DNA of 11,134 nt from contig CALMBS010000120.1 in the NCBI GenBank assembly GCA_937860285.1, forward strand, positions 1 to 11,134, written 5' to 3'. Source of the DNA: an uncultured Chloroflexota bacterium. Lineage in GTDB: Bacteria > Chloroflexota > Dehalococcoidia > UBA2247 > RBG-13-53-26. Positions 6,529 to 11,134 of the stretch are shown here, one piece after another. The notes below the pieces were generated by a model. That model did not search any database. It was not told the DNA's origin and saw only the letters and a program-made list of their open reading frames with translations. The translations under genes and the position numbers were made by a program. The first letter of the stretch is position 1, and each line of letters starts with the position of its first letter.

Positions 6529-6685
6529 GAACCGCCGGGTCAGCCAGCGACTGGGGAACCTCGGAGACGAAGAGAAGCGCCTCTTGTTAGAGGCGCTCCG
6601 CATCAAGGTGCTGGTGTACCCGGACCGGTCCGAGGTCCAGGGCTCAATCCCTGCCTACGCTACCATTGAACGAACATCGGCATGA
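6527..6685 (+). pseudogene. C-terminal fragment of a large serine recombinase
   Basis: A plus-strand frame reads KNRRVSQRLGNLGDEEKRLLLEALRIKVLVYPDRSEVQGSIPAYATIERTSA and stops at 6683-6685. The pattern of a helix with EEKRxLLEAL, then a strand I.V.VYPD, then V.GSIP is typical of the C-terminal end of large serine recombinases, after the coiled coil. The catalytic resolvase domain is absent. The frame begins directly where the TOBE fragment ends, and its last 26 bases overlap the 3' end of dnaN on the other strand. It is best read as a remnant of an integrated element. The short length keeps the family call moderate. Confidence 0.6.
6576..6597 (-). terminator. Possible dnaN terminator hairpin
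   Basis: AGCGCCTC and GAGGCGCT form a perfect eight-pair stem with a six-base loop, about 65 bases past the dnaN stop. On the minus strand it is followed by TCTCTTCG, a pyrimidine-rich but weak T tract. It also lies inside the recombinase fragment, so it may be fortuitous. Confidence 0.4.
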
Positions 6686-7778
6686 TGATGTGGATGTAGT
6701 TGTCCGCGCCCATGGGGCGGATGACGCCGGGGCTGGAGGGGGTGGTGGTCTCCAGCGCCATTTCGCCCTCGTGGATCACCCCCAGGACATCCGTGAGGTA
6801 CTTGCCGTTGAAGGCGATCTTGGCCGCGTCCCCTTCCACCTTGGCATCGATCTCCCCGGTGTTGTCCCCCACCTGCTCCGACCGGGCGGAGACGCTGACC
6901 CGTCCGCCGTCATCCGGCGACACCTGCAGCCGGACAATGCCACTGCCGTCCCTGGCGAATATGGACGCTGACTTGGTCGCCCGCAGGAAGTCTACCGTGC
7001 TTATCACGGCCCGGGTGCTGTAGCTCGCCGGTATCAGCTGACGGTAGTTGGGGAAGGTCCCCTGGATCAGCTGGGACACCAGCTCCACGTCTCTCATCCG
7101 GAACAGCACCTGGCTCTTGTTCTGGCCCACCGCGATCTCCACCGGCTCCTTCTGGTCGGCCAGCAGCCGGTTCAGCTCGGACAGGGCGCGTCCCGGGATG
7201 ATGACCTCCACCTTGCCCTTGGCCGCGCTCATGAGGGGCGCTTTGTGCACGGCCAGGCGGAACCCGTCGGCCGCCGCCAGGGTGAGGGTGTCCTCCTCGA
7301 ACTCGGCGGAGACGCCGGTGAGGACCGGGCGCGTGTCCTCCGAAGCGGTGGCAAAGACCACCTGGTTGATGGCCAGCCGCAGGTCCTCCGGCTTAATCTG
7401 GTAGCTGACATCGCCGCTGATCTTCGGTATGGCCGGGAAGTCTTCTGCATCTATGCCGCTGATACGGGCTTCGAACCGGGCGCACTTCAGCTCCAGGGTA
7501 TGGTCTGCCAGAGCCAGCTCGATCTTCTCGCTGGGCAGCGAGTTCACGAACTCACTGAGCAGCCTGGCCGGCACTGTGATGGCCCCTTCTTGCTCCACCA
7601 TCGAGCCCAGCCAGCAGCTGATGGCTATCTCCAGGTTGGTGGCTGACAGCTTCAGCCGCGAGTCCTCCGTGGCCAGCAATACATTGTTGGTCACCGGCAG
7701 AGTGCTCCTGGTAGCCACCGCCCGGCCCACGATGCCGAGGCACTTGCTCAGGTTCTCCTGCAGACACGACAGCCTCAT
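6660..7778 (-). CDS. dnaN: DNA polymerase III beta sliding clamp
   Basis: A 372-aa clamp of normal length with three repeated domains. It starts MRLSCLQENLSKCLGIVGRAVATRSTLPVTNNVLL, where the family-typical TLPVTNNVLL stretch is clear. The middle has DFPAIPKI and VVFATASEDTRPVLTGVSAEF, then LAAADGFRLAVHKAPL. The C-terminal domain has EVELVSQLIQGTFPNYRQLIP-type sequence and ends GVIRPMGADNYIHIIMPM. It encircles DNA and tethers the replicative polymerase. The ATG at 7778 has AAAGGGG six to eight bases upstream. The open frame extends 163 codons further, but that part has no clamp similarity. The last residues FVQW depart from the usual ending IMPM(R)L, where the gene meets the recombinase remnant. 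dnaA and recF are not nearby. Confidence 0.95.
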   Translation of the reverse strand: MRLSCLQENLSKCLGIVGRAVATRSTLPVTNNVLLATEDSRLKLSATNLEIAISCWLGSMVEQEGAITVPARLLSEFVNSLPSEKIELALADHTLELKCARFEARISGIDAEDFPAIPKISGDVSYQIKPEDLRLAINQVVFATASEDTRPVLTGVSAEFEEDTLTLAAADGFRLAVHKAPLMSAAKGKVEVIIPGRALSELNRLLADQKEPVEIAVGQNKSQVLFRMRDVELVSQLIQGTFPNYRQLIPASYSTRAVISTVDFLRATKSASIFARDGSGIVRLQVSPDDGGRVSVSARSEQVGDNTGEIDAKVEGDAAKIAFNGKYLTDVLGVIHEGEMALETTTPSSPGVIRPMGADNYIHIIMPMFVQW

Positions 7779-7822
7779 ACATTGCCCCTTTCGTCCAACG
7801 TGCTTTCGAAACCGCGTGCACC

Positions 7823-7852
7823 AGTATACACTGCCTGCCAATCCCCCTACAA
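7823..7852 (-). promoter_or_regulatory. Candidate dnaN promoter
   Basis: On the minus strand, TATACT (7828-7823) is a near-consensus -10, with a weak TTGTAG -35 (7852-7847) 18 bases upstream. It lies about 45 bases before the dnaN ATG, in the divergent gap shared with the plus-strand operon. Confidence 0.4.
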
Positions 7853-7938
7853 GACTCCCTCCGTTCACGCACAAACCCAGCGCCAGCGTGGGCCGCCGCG
7901 GCGCGGACCGCCGGAGGCGGGCGGGTGGTTGGCGGGTA

Positions 7939-7967
7939 TTGACATGGGGGGAATTGTGGGATAGAAT
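7939..7967 (+). promoter_or_regulatory. Strong sigma70-like promoter for the mraZ-rsmH gene set
   Basis: TTGACA (7939-7944, perfect -35) and TAGAAT (7962-7967, five of six) are separated by exactly 17 bases. The first downstream gene starts about 70 bases later. No repeated GTGGG MraZ-box cluster is evident around it, so autoregulation by MraZ of the classical kind is not visible here. Confidence 0.7.
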
Positions 7968-8043
7968 GGGCCGCTGTGGCATCAGGTGTGACCGGGCTGA
8001 CAGCTTGAGGGTGGCCCAGCGGCCACGCGAAGGGAGGTAGCTC

Positions 8044-8373
8044 ATGTCGCCGGAAATGGAGACTACGAATAGGGTCCTGGACTTTGCCAGGAGACATGCC
8101 AACAGCTGGCTCAAACTGGACCTCCTTTGCTTCTGGGGCAAGTACCCCAATGCCAGATTCACCGTGGGCATAATCGCCCGGGCGCTGGGTTCCGAGAGAA
8201 GGGCGGATGTTGAGGAGGCGCTTGATTCCCTGGTCAGGGACCACCTGGTCGACAAGCGCGTAGACAAAGGACAACCCTTCTACTCGCTGGCCGGGGATGC
8301 CGGCAGCCGGGAATGCGTGCTGCAGATGCCCGCCTATAAGAGCTGCCTGCGCCCCGCCATCTCCATGGGGTAG
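8044..8373 (+). CDS. Small winged-helix-like putative DNA-binding protein
   Basis: A 109-aa protein of unknown family. Residues about 35-85 (FTVGIIARALGSERRADVEEALDSLVRDHLVDKRVDKGQPFYSLA) fit a winged helix: two helices, with the second as recognition helix, then a charged wing and a final strand FYSLA. GGGAGG six bases before the ATG makes the start clear. It is the first gene after the promoter at 7939-7967, and the next small gene begins seven bases past its stop. A role as transcription regulator of this set or of the divergent dnaN is possible but is only an inference from fold and position. The C-terminal tail (CVLQMPAYKSCLRP) has three cysteines in the region but no clear metal motif. 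Confidence 0.75.
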   Translation: MSPEMETTNRVLDFARRHANSWLKLDLLCFWGKYPNARFTVGIIARALGSERRADVEEALDSLVRDHLVDKRVDKGQPFYSLAGDAGSRECVLQMPAYKSCLRPAISMG

Positions 8374-8379
8374 GGCGAG

Positions 8380-8553
8380 ATGATCAAGGCTCTCAGGACC
8401 ATCAGGAAGCGCCTGCTCCCGGACCGGGCGATGCTGGAGACCCGGCAGCCCACGGGAGCCAACGTGCTCACGGAGATAAAGCTCCACAGCTCTCTGCACC
8501 GGCTCAGGGAGCAGCAGTTGCGCTGCACCACGCTGAGGGCGCCCCGCGACTAG
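8380..8553 (+). CDS. 57-aa basic hypothetical protein
   Basis: ATG at 8380, seven bases after the previous stop and with GGGCGAG upstream, opens a 57-aa frame beginning MIKALRTIRKRLLPDRAML and ending TTLRAPRD. It is rich in Arg and Leu and predicted helical, with no recognisable motif. Its tight spacing in the operon and lack of a competing frame support it as a real small gene, but there is no homology evidence. Confidence 0.5.
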   Translation: MIKALRTIRKRLLPDRAMLETRQPTGANVLTEIKLHSSLHRLREQQLRCTTLRAPRD

Positions 8554-8557
8554 CCCC

Positions 8558-8585
8558 GGCCGGCGCCGCGCGCTGACGGCCGGCC
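8558..8585 (+). other. GC-rich inverted repeat just before mraZ
   Basis: GGCCGGC and GCCGGCC form a seven-pair stem around a 14-base loop, ending 16 bases before the mraZ ATG. No T tract follows. It could limit ribosome access to mraZ, which has only a weak Shine-Dalgarno sequence. Confidence 0.3.
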
Positions 8586-8601
8586 CGTAAGTGACAAGAC
8601 C

Positions 8602-9030
8602 ATGTTTCTGGGCACCTACGAGTACCGGATAGACGAGAAGGGACGCATCTCGCTCCCGCCCCGGTTCCGGGACGAGCTGCGCCAGGGCATGGTCATGACC
8701 CAGGGCCTGGAGAAATGCATCACGGTCTACTCCCAGGCCGAGTGGCAGCGCGTGTCCGACAGGATGGCGGCGCAGCCGGCCAACCGGAGCAAGGCCAGGA
8801 GGATCGGCCGCTTCACCTTCGCCACCGCCTTCATGGCCGCCCTGGATGCCCAGGGCCGGGTGGCCATACCCACGCCCCTGCGCCGGTACGCCGGCATCGA
8901 AGAGGCGGTGGTGGTGGCCGGCGTCAACAACTACTTCGAGATCTGGAGCACGGAAAGCTGGGAGGCCGAAAGCGGCCTCATGGAGAACGAAGCTTGGCAG
9001 ATCAGCGAAGCCATAGACGAGAGTCCATAG
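8602..9030 (+). CDS. mraZ: MraZ, AbrB-like transcriptional regulator
   Basis: A 142-aa protein, full length for the family. It has two MraZ/SpoVT-AbrB repeats: FLGTYEYRIDEKGRISLPPRFRDEL at the N-terminus and AALDAQGRVAIPTPLRRYAGI in the second half, each with the DxxGRxxxP core. FEIWSTESWE matches the usual end of repeat two. MraZ forms ring oligomers, binds DNA and in model bacteria represses the division/cell-wall cluster. It directly precedes rsmH, as in nearly all bacteria. No clear array of MraZ boxes lies in the 48 bases upstream. The start is chosen by the conserved MFLGTYE. Confidence 0.95.
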   Translation: MFLGTYEYRIDEKGRISLPPRFRDELRQGMVMTQGLEKCITVYSQAEWQRVSDRMAAQPANRSKARRIGRFTFATAFMAALDAQGRVAIPTPLRRYAGIEEAVVVAGVNNYFEIWSTESWEAESGLMENEAWQISEAIDESP

Positions 9031-10010
9031 CAGGCCCCCAGGCGGCAGCGCCCCACAAGCCAGTACTCCTTCAAGCCTCTGTCGAGCTCATCAAAGTGCG
9101 GCCTGGGGGCCGCTTTGTCGACGGCACCGTGGGCACCGGGGGACACGCCGAGGCCATCATGGAGGGTTCATCCCCCGGCGGCCGCCTCCTGGGCATCGAC
9201 GCCGACCCCGAGGCCCTCGAAATCGCCCGGCGCCGCCTGGACCCCTACGGCCCGGCCGTGACCCTGGTCAATGACAACTTCAGCCGCCTGGAGGAGATAT
9301 GTCACGCCCACGGCTTCGCTCCGGTCGACGGCATCCTGCTCGACCTGGGACTGTCATCGCTGCAGCTGGACAGCGCCGGCCGCGGATTCAGCTTTCGGAT
9401 GGACGCCCCCCTGGACATGCGCTTCGGCCCCGCCCAGCCGGCCACGGCGGCCGACATCGTCAACGGCTATCCCGAGGAAGACCTGGCCGCCATACTGAGA
9501 GACTACGGGGAGGAGAGGCACAGCCGCCTCATCGCCCGCCGCATAGTGGCGGCGCGCCCCATCAGGACCACGCGGGAGCTGGCCAGCATTATCGAGCGCC
9601 TGCCGGGGGTGACGCCGGGGCGCATCCACCCGGCGACCCGCACCTTCCAGGCCCTGCGCATCGCCGTCAACCGGGAGCTGGACAGTCTGCAGGAGGTGCT
9701 GCGCCAGGCGGTCCGCGTCCTCGCTGCCGGCGGCCGGCTGGTGGTGATCAGCTACCACTCGCTCGAGGACCGGATGGTCAAGCAGTTCATGAGGGAAGAA
9801 TCGCGGGGCTGCATCTGTCCGCCGGAGGTGCCGGTGTGCGCCTGCCACCACACCCCCACCCTGCAGCTGGTCAATCGCCGGCCCGTCACCCCGGGAGAGG
9901 CCGAGATAGCGGAGAACCCGCGCAGCCGCAGCGCCAAGCTGAGAGCGGCAGAGCGGGTCCAGGCCCCAGCATCAACAACAGCCGGGACGCCAGGTCAGTC
10001 CGACGCCTGA
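8994..10010 (+). CDS. rsmH: 16S rRNA (cytosine-1402 N4)-methyltransferase
   Basis: It methylates N4 of C1402 in the 16S rRNA decoding centre. Motifs in order are HKPVLL (near residue 21), the SAM loop VDGTVGTGGHAE (42-52), GIDADPEALEIA, VDGILLDLGLSSLQLD, RGFSFRMDAPLDMRF, TFQALRIAVNREL, VVISYHSLEDRMVKQF and the C-terminal ENPRSRSAKLRAAER. There is no ATG or GTG in frame close to HKPVLL. I chose TTG at 8994 because GGAG lies eight bases upstream, giving 338 aa and a 37-base overlap with mraZ. An ATA overlapping the mraZ stop (9027) is a less likely alternative. The open frame extends far upstream but that part is mraZ antiphase. No ftsL or penicillin-binding protein gene follows. Confidence 0.93.
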   Translation: MADQRSHRRESIAGPQAAAPHKPVLLQASVELIKVRPGGRFVDGTVGTGGHAEAIMEGSSPGGRLLGIDADPEALEIARRRLDPYGPAVTLVNDNFSRLEEICHAHGFAPVDGILLDLGLSSLQLDSAGRGFSFRMDAPLDMRFGPAQPATAADIVNGYPEEDLAAILRDYGEERHSRLIARRIVAARPIRTTRELASIIERLPGVTPGRIHPATRTFQALRIAVNRELDSLQEVLRQAVRVLAAGGRLVVISYHSLEDRMVKQFMREESRGCICPPEVPVCACHHTPTLQLVNRRPVTPGEAEIAENPRSRSAKLRAAERVQAPASTTAGTPGQSDA

Positions 10011-10246
10011 CATCGGGCGCAACCGGCGCCGTGGACCACCGCCACCACCATGGCGGACCTGATCCACCAGTCCGCACCCCCGCGCACGTCCCCCTTCTGG
10101 TCCTGCCGCGCGGCCCCGACGATGAGGTAGTCCGGACCCACCTCCTTCAGGCTGCCGGCGGCGATCTCCTTCACCCCGTTCTCCACCCGGGCGGTGACGG
10201 CCACCTCGTGGCCCAGCAGGTCCATCAGCCGTTCGTGCAACTGCAT
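9995..10246 (-). CDS. 83-aa hypothetical protein, possible small beta-barrel
   Basis: An excellent ribosome site (GAGGAGGTG six to seven bases before the ATG at 10246) supports the start. The first half, LMDLLGHEVAVTARVENGVKEIAAGSLKEVGPDYLIVG, has the alternating pattern of a small Sm/DUF2642-like barrel (L.G..V.V....G....G.L..VG.DYL.V). The second half contains WW and a hydrophobic strand MVVAVVHG. The gene converges on rsmH and its 3' end overlaps it by 16 bases. It lies 56 bases downstream of the 58-aa gene and may share its transcript. No function is known to me. Confidence 0.72.
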   Translation of the reverse strand: MQLHERLMDLLGHEVAVTARVENGVKEIAAGSLKEVGPDYLIVGAARQDQKGDVRGGADWWIRSAMVVAVVHGAGCARCQASD

Positions 10247-10302
10247 GACACCTCCTCAAAGCCCCTGGCGTCCTGCACTGGTGCGCCCTGTCTCCGATGG
10301 GC

Positions 10303-10479
10303 TCAGGCAGTCTTGTAAAGGCCGGCGTCCTTCAGGCCCTGAGTCACCTTCTGCAGCGCCGACATGTACAGGTCCCCCACCGCATCCCCCGTGCTCCTGG
10401 GTGAAGCATCCGTACGCGTTATGGGCATCTTCTCCATGATCGCCACCGCCAGATGCAGGGCTATCTCCGCGGCATCCAT
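10303..10479 (-). CDS. 58-aa hypothetical protein
   Basis: The frame MDAAEIALHLAVAIMEKMPITRTDASPRSTGDAVGDLYMSALQKVTQGLKDAGLYKTA is preceded by AGGAGGTG at ideal spacing, which decides the ATG at 10479. The longer open frame upstream lies over the promoters and the crotonase start and is not coding. It looks like two amphipathic helices joined by a polar Ser/Thr/Gly loop. No metal or nucleotide motif is visible. It is probably cotranscribed with the 83-aa gene downstream, from the promoter at 10539-10567. Confidence 0.68.
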   Translation of the reverse strand: MDAAEIALHLAVAIMEKMPITRTDASPRSTGDAVGDLYMSALQKVTQGLKDAGLYKTA

Positions 10480-10538
10480 ACTCTCGCACCTCCTGCCCGT
10501 CGAATGGAAGACCTCTTGGCCATCGAGCGCCGGCCCCA

Positions 10539-10567
10539 GTTGTACCACAAAACCAGGGCCGTGCCAA
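10539..10567 (-). promoter_or_regulatory. Sigma70-like promoter for the two small minus-strand genes
   Basis: On the minus strand, TTGGCA (10567-10562) and TACAAC (10544-10539) are separated by 17 bases. Matches to consensus are five of six and four of six. It starts about 60 bases before the 58-aa gene and is back-to-back with the plus-strand promoter at 10579. Confidence 0.5.
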
Positions 10568-10578
10568 TAGCCGGTTCC

Positions 10579-10608
10579 TTGACACCCCCCGCCGGCCGCC
10601 GCTATCCT
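10579..10608 (+). promoter_or_regulatory. Promoter placing transcription start at the crotonase start codon
   Basis: TTGACA (10579-10584) is a perfect -35. TATCCT (10603-10608) follows after 18 bases as the -10. The expected start of transcription, six to eight bases later, falls at or next to the GTG at 10616, so the mRNA would be leaderless or nearly so. No Shine-Dalgarno sequence precedes the GTG. Confidence 0.5.
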
Positions 10609-10615
10609 GAGAACC

Positions 10616-11134
10616 GTGGCCACCAACTCCGGACCCGCTCTCAGCCATGGCCCCGTCCTGTATGCCAGGAAGGGCCACGTCGCCCTGATAACCCTGAACC
10701 GCCCCGGGGCGGGCAACGCCATCGACCGGGACGCCGCGGCCGCACTCAACGACATCTGCCAGACCATCAATCAGGACTCCGAGGTCAGGGTGGCCGTGAT
10801 CCGCGGGGCGGGCGACAAGGCCTTCTGCCTCGGCGAAGACCCCGCCATTCTGTCCGGGGGCGCGGCGGGCGGCCCGCCCCCCCCCGCCACCCGGGCGGAA
10901 TTAGGCCTGCGCCGCAACGTGGCCGAGATGGTCTCCGGCATCGAGTGCCCTGTGATCGCGGCCGTCAACGGCGATGCCCTGGGGGCCGGTCTGGCCCTGG
11001 CCCTGGCCTGCGACCTCAGGATCGCCTCCGCGGGGGCGTTGTTCGGCATCGGGGACACGGCCCGCGATTGCCTCCTGGCCAACGGGCTCACCCAGCTCCT
11101 GCCGCGGGTCGTCGGCCGCGGCAAGGCCATGGAG
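10616..11134 (+). CDS. Enoyl-CoA hydratase/isomerase (crotonase) family protein, C-terminus beyond the window
   Basis: 173 codons are visible. The frame opens GTG-ATNSGPALSHGPVLYARKGHVALITLNRPGAGNAID, the usual crotonase N-terminus (V..ITLNRP...NA). It continues VRVAVIRGAGDKAFCLGEDPAIL (first oxyanion-hole region, normally AFsAGaD) and CPVIAAVNGDALGAGLALALACDLRIAS (second oxyanion-hole glycines and CD.RIA). Where hydratases normally carry FG.PE..LG..P..G, with catalytic glutamates, this protein reads FGIGDTARDCLLANGLTQLLPRVVG. The first glutamate is replaced by Asp or shifted, and the second is not obvious. A Gly/Pro-rich insert (GGAAGGPPPP) sits between the two regions. It binds a CoA thioester, but ordinary hydratase activity is doubtful. 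Confidence 0.88.
   Translation, partial: MATNSGPALSHGPVLYARKGHVALITLNRPGAGNAIDRDAAAALNDICQTINQDSEVRVAVIRGAGDKAFCLGEDPAILSGGAAGGPPPPATRAELGLRRNVAEMVSGIECPVIAAVNGDALGAGLALALACDLRIASAGALFGIGDTARDCLLANGLTQLLPRVVGRGKAME

Noticed and set aside
7779..8267. Extension of the dnaN open frame to 535 codons
   Set aside because: The extra N-terminal part has no clamp similarity, runs across the divergent promoters and the winged-helix gene, and the clamp's own conserved start with ribosome site is at 7778.
7552..8499. 315-codon minus-strand open frame
   Set aside because: It covers dnaN in another frame, the promoter gap and the plus-strand winged-helix gene; low-complexity composition of an antisense shadow.
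8554..8601. MraZ-box operator array
   Set aside because: No repeated GTGGG with regular spacing is present upstream of mraZ or at the promoter at 7939-7967.
9299..10318. 339-codon plus-strand open frame
   Set aside because: An out-of-frame reading of rsmH (Arg/Gly/Pro-rich) that continues over the small minus-strand gene.
1..11134. CRISPR array, tRNA or rRNA genes
   Set aside because: No regularly spaced direct repeats, cloverleaf-like segment or conserved rRNA stretch was seen on either strand.

Overview
The window is GC-rich bacterial DNA and most resembles a Dehalococcoidia-like member of the Chloroflexota. That placement is an inference. It rests on a FecCD-type importer grouped with FmdE and DUF364 proteins, on mraZ-rsmH standing outside a full division/cell-wall cluster, and on overall gene style. 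No 16S rRNA gene is present to test it.

Left half (1-6244, all minus strand). A tightly packed operon reads right to left: a lipoprotein substrate-binding protein (4846-3758), a FecCD-type permease (3742-2684), an ABC ATPase fused in frame to an FmdE-family domain (2687-1305), a DUF364 putative metal-chelation protein (1300-545), and a SAM-dependent methyltransferase that runs off the left edge (548-1). Adjacent genes overlap by 4 bases or are separated by a few bases. A second DUF364 gene (6244-5495) lies upstream.

The leader (about 5396-4847, minus strand). The gap between the second DUF364 gene and the binding-protein gene is not empty. It holds a promoter, then two diverged copies of one structured RNA (about 5328-5223 and 5031-4922). 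Each copy has a hairpin with an 11-nt-tetraloop-receptor-like CCUAAA/CAUGG loop, a GAAA-capped hairpin, and a 3' block ending in GGAAA(A)GGAGA that contains a Shine-Dalgarno sequence. The first copy runs into a 13-codon leader ORF whose end lies inside an intrinsic terminator. My best guess is a tandem molybdenum/tungsten-cofactor (Moco/Tuco-like) riboswitch controlling an oxyanion or metal importer. FmdE, and a broken molbindin (TOBE) fragment at 6433-6528, point the same way.

Junction (about 6245-6685). A 3' fragment of a TOBE/Mop gene and a 3' fragment of a serine recombinase lie end to end on the plus strand and run into the 3' end of dnaN. This looks like a scar left by a mobile element.

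Right half. dnaN (7778-6660, minus) is divergent from a plus-strand set: a winged-helix-like protein, a 57-aa basic protein, mraZ and rsmH. A strong sigma70-like promoter at 7939-7967 drives the set. No ftsL, penicillin-binding protein or mur genes follow rsmH. Two small minus-strand hypothetical genes (10246-9995 and 10479-10303) come next. The last gene is a partial crotonase-superfamily gene on the plus strand (10616 to the right edge), apparently transcribed from a promoter that leaves almost no 5' leader.
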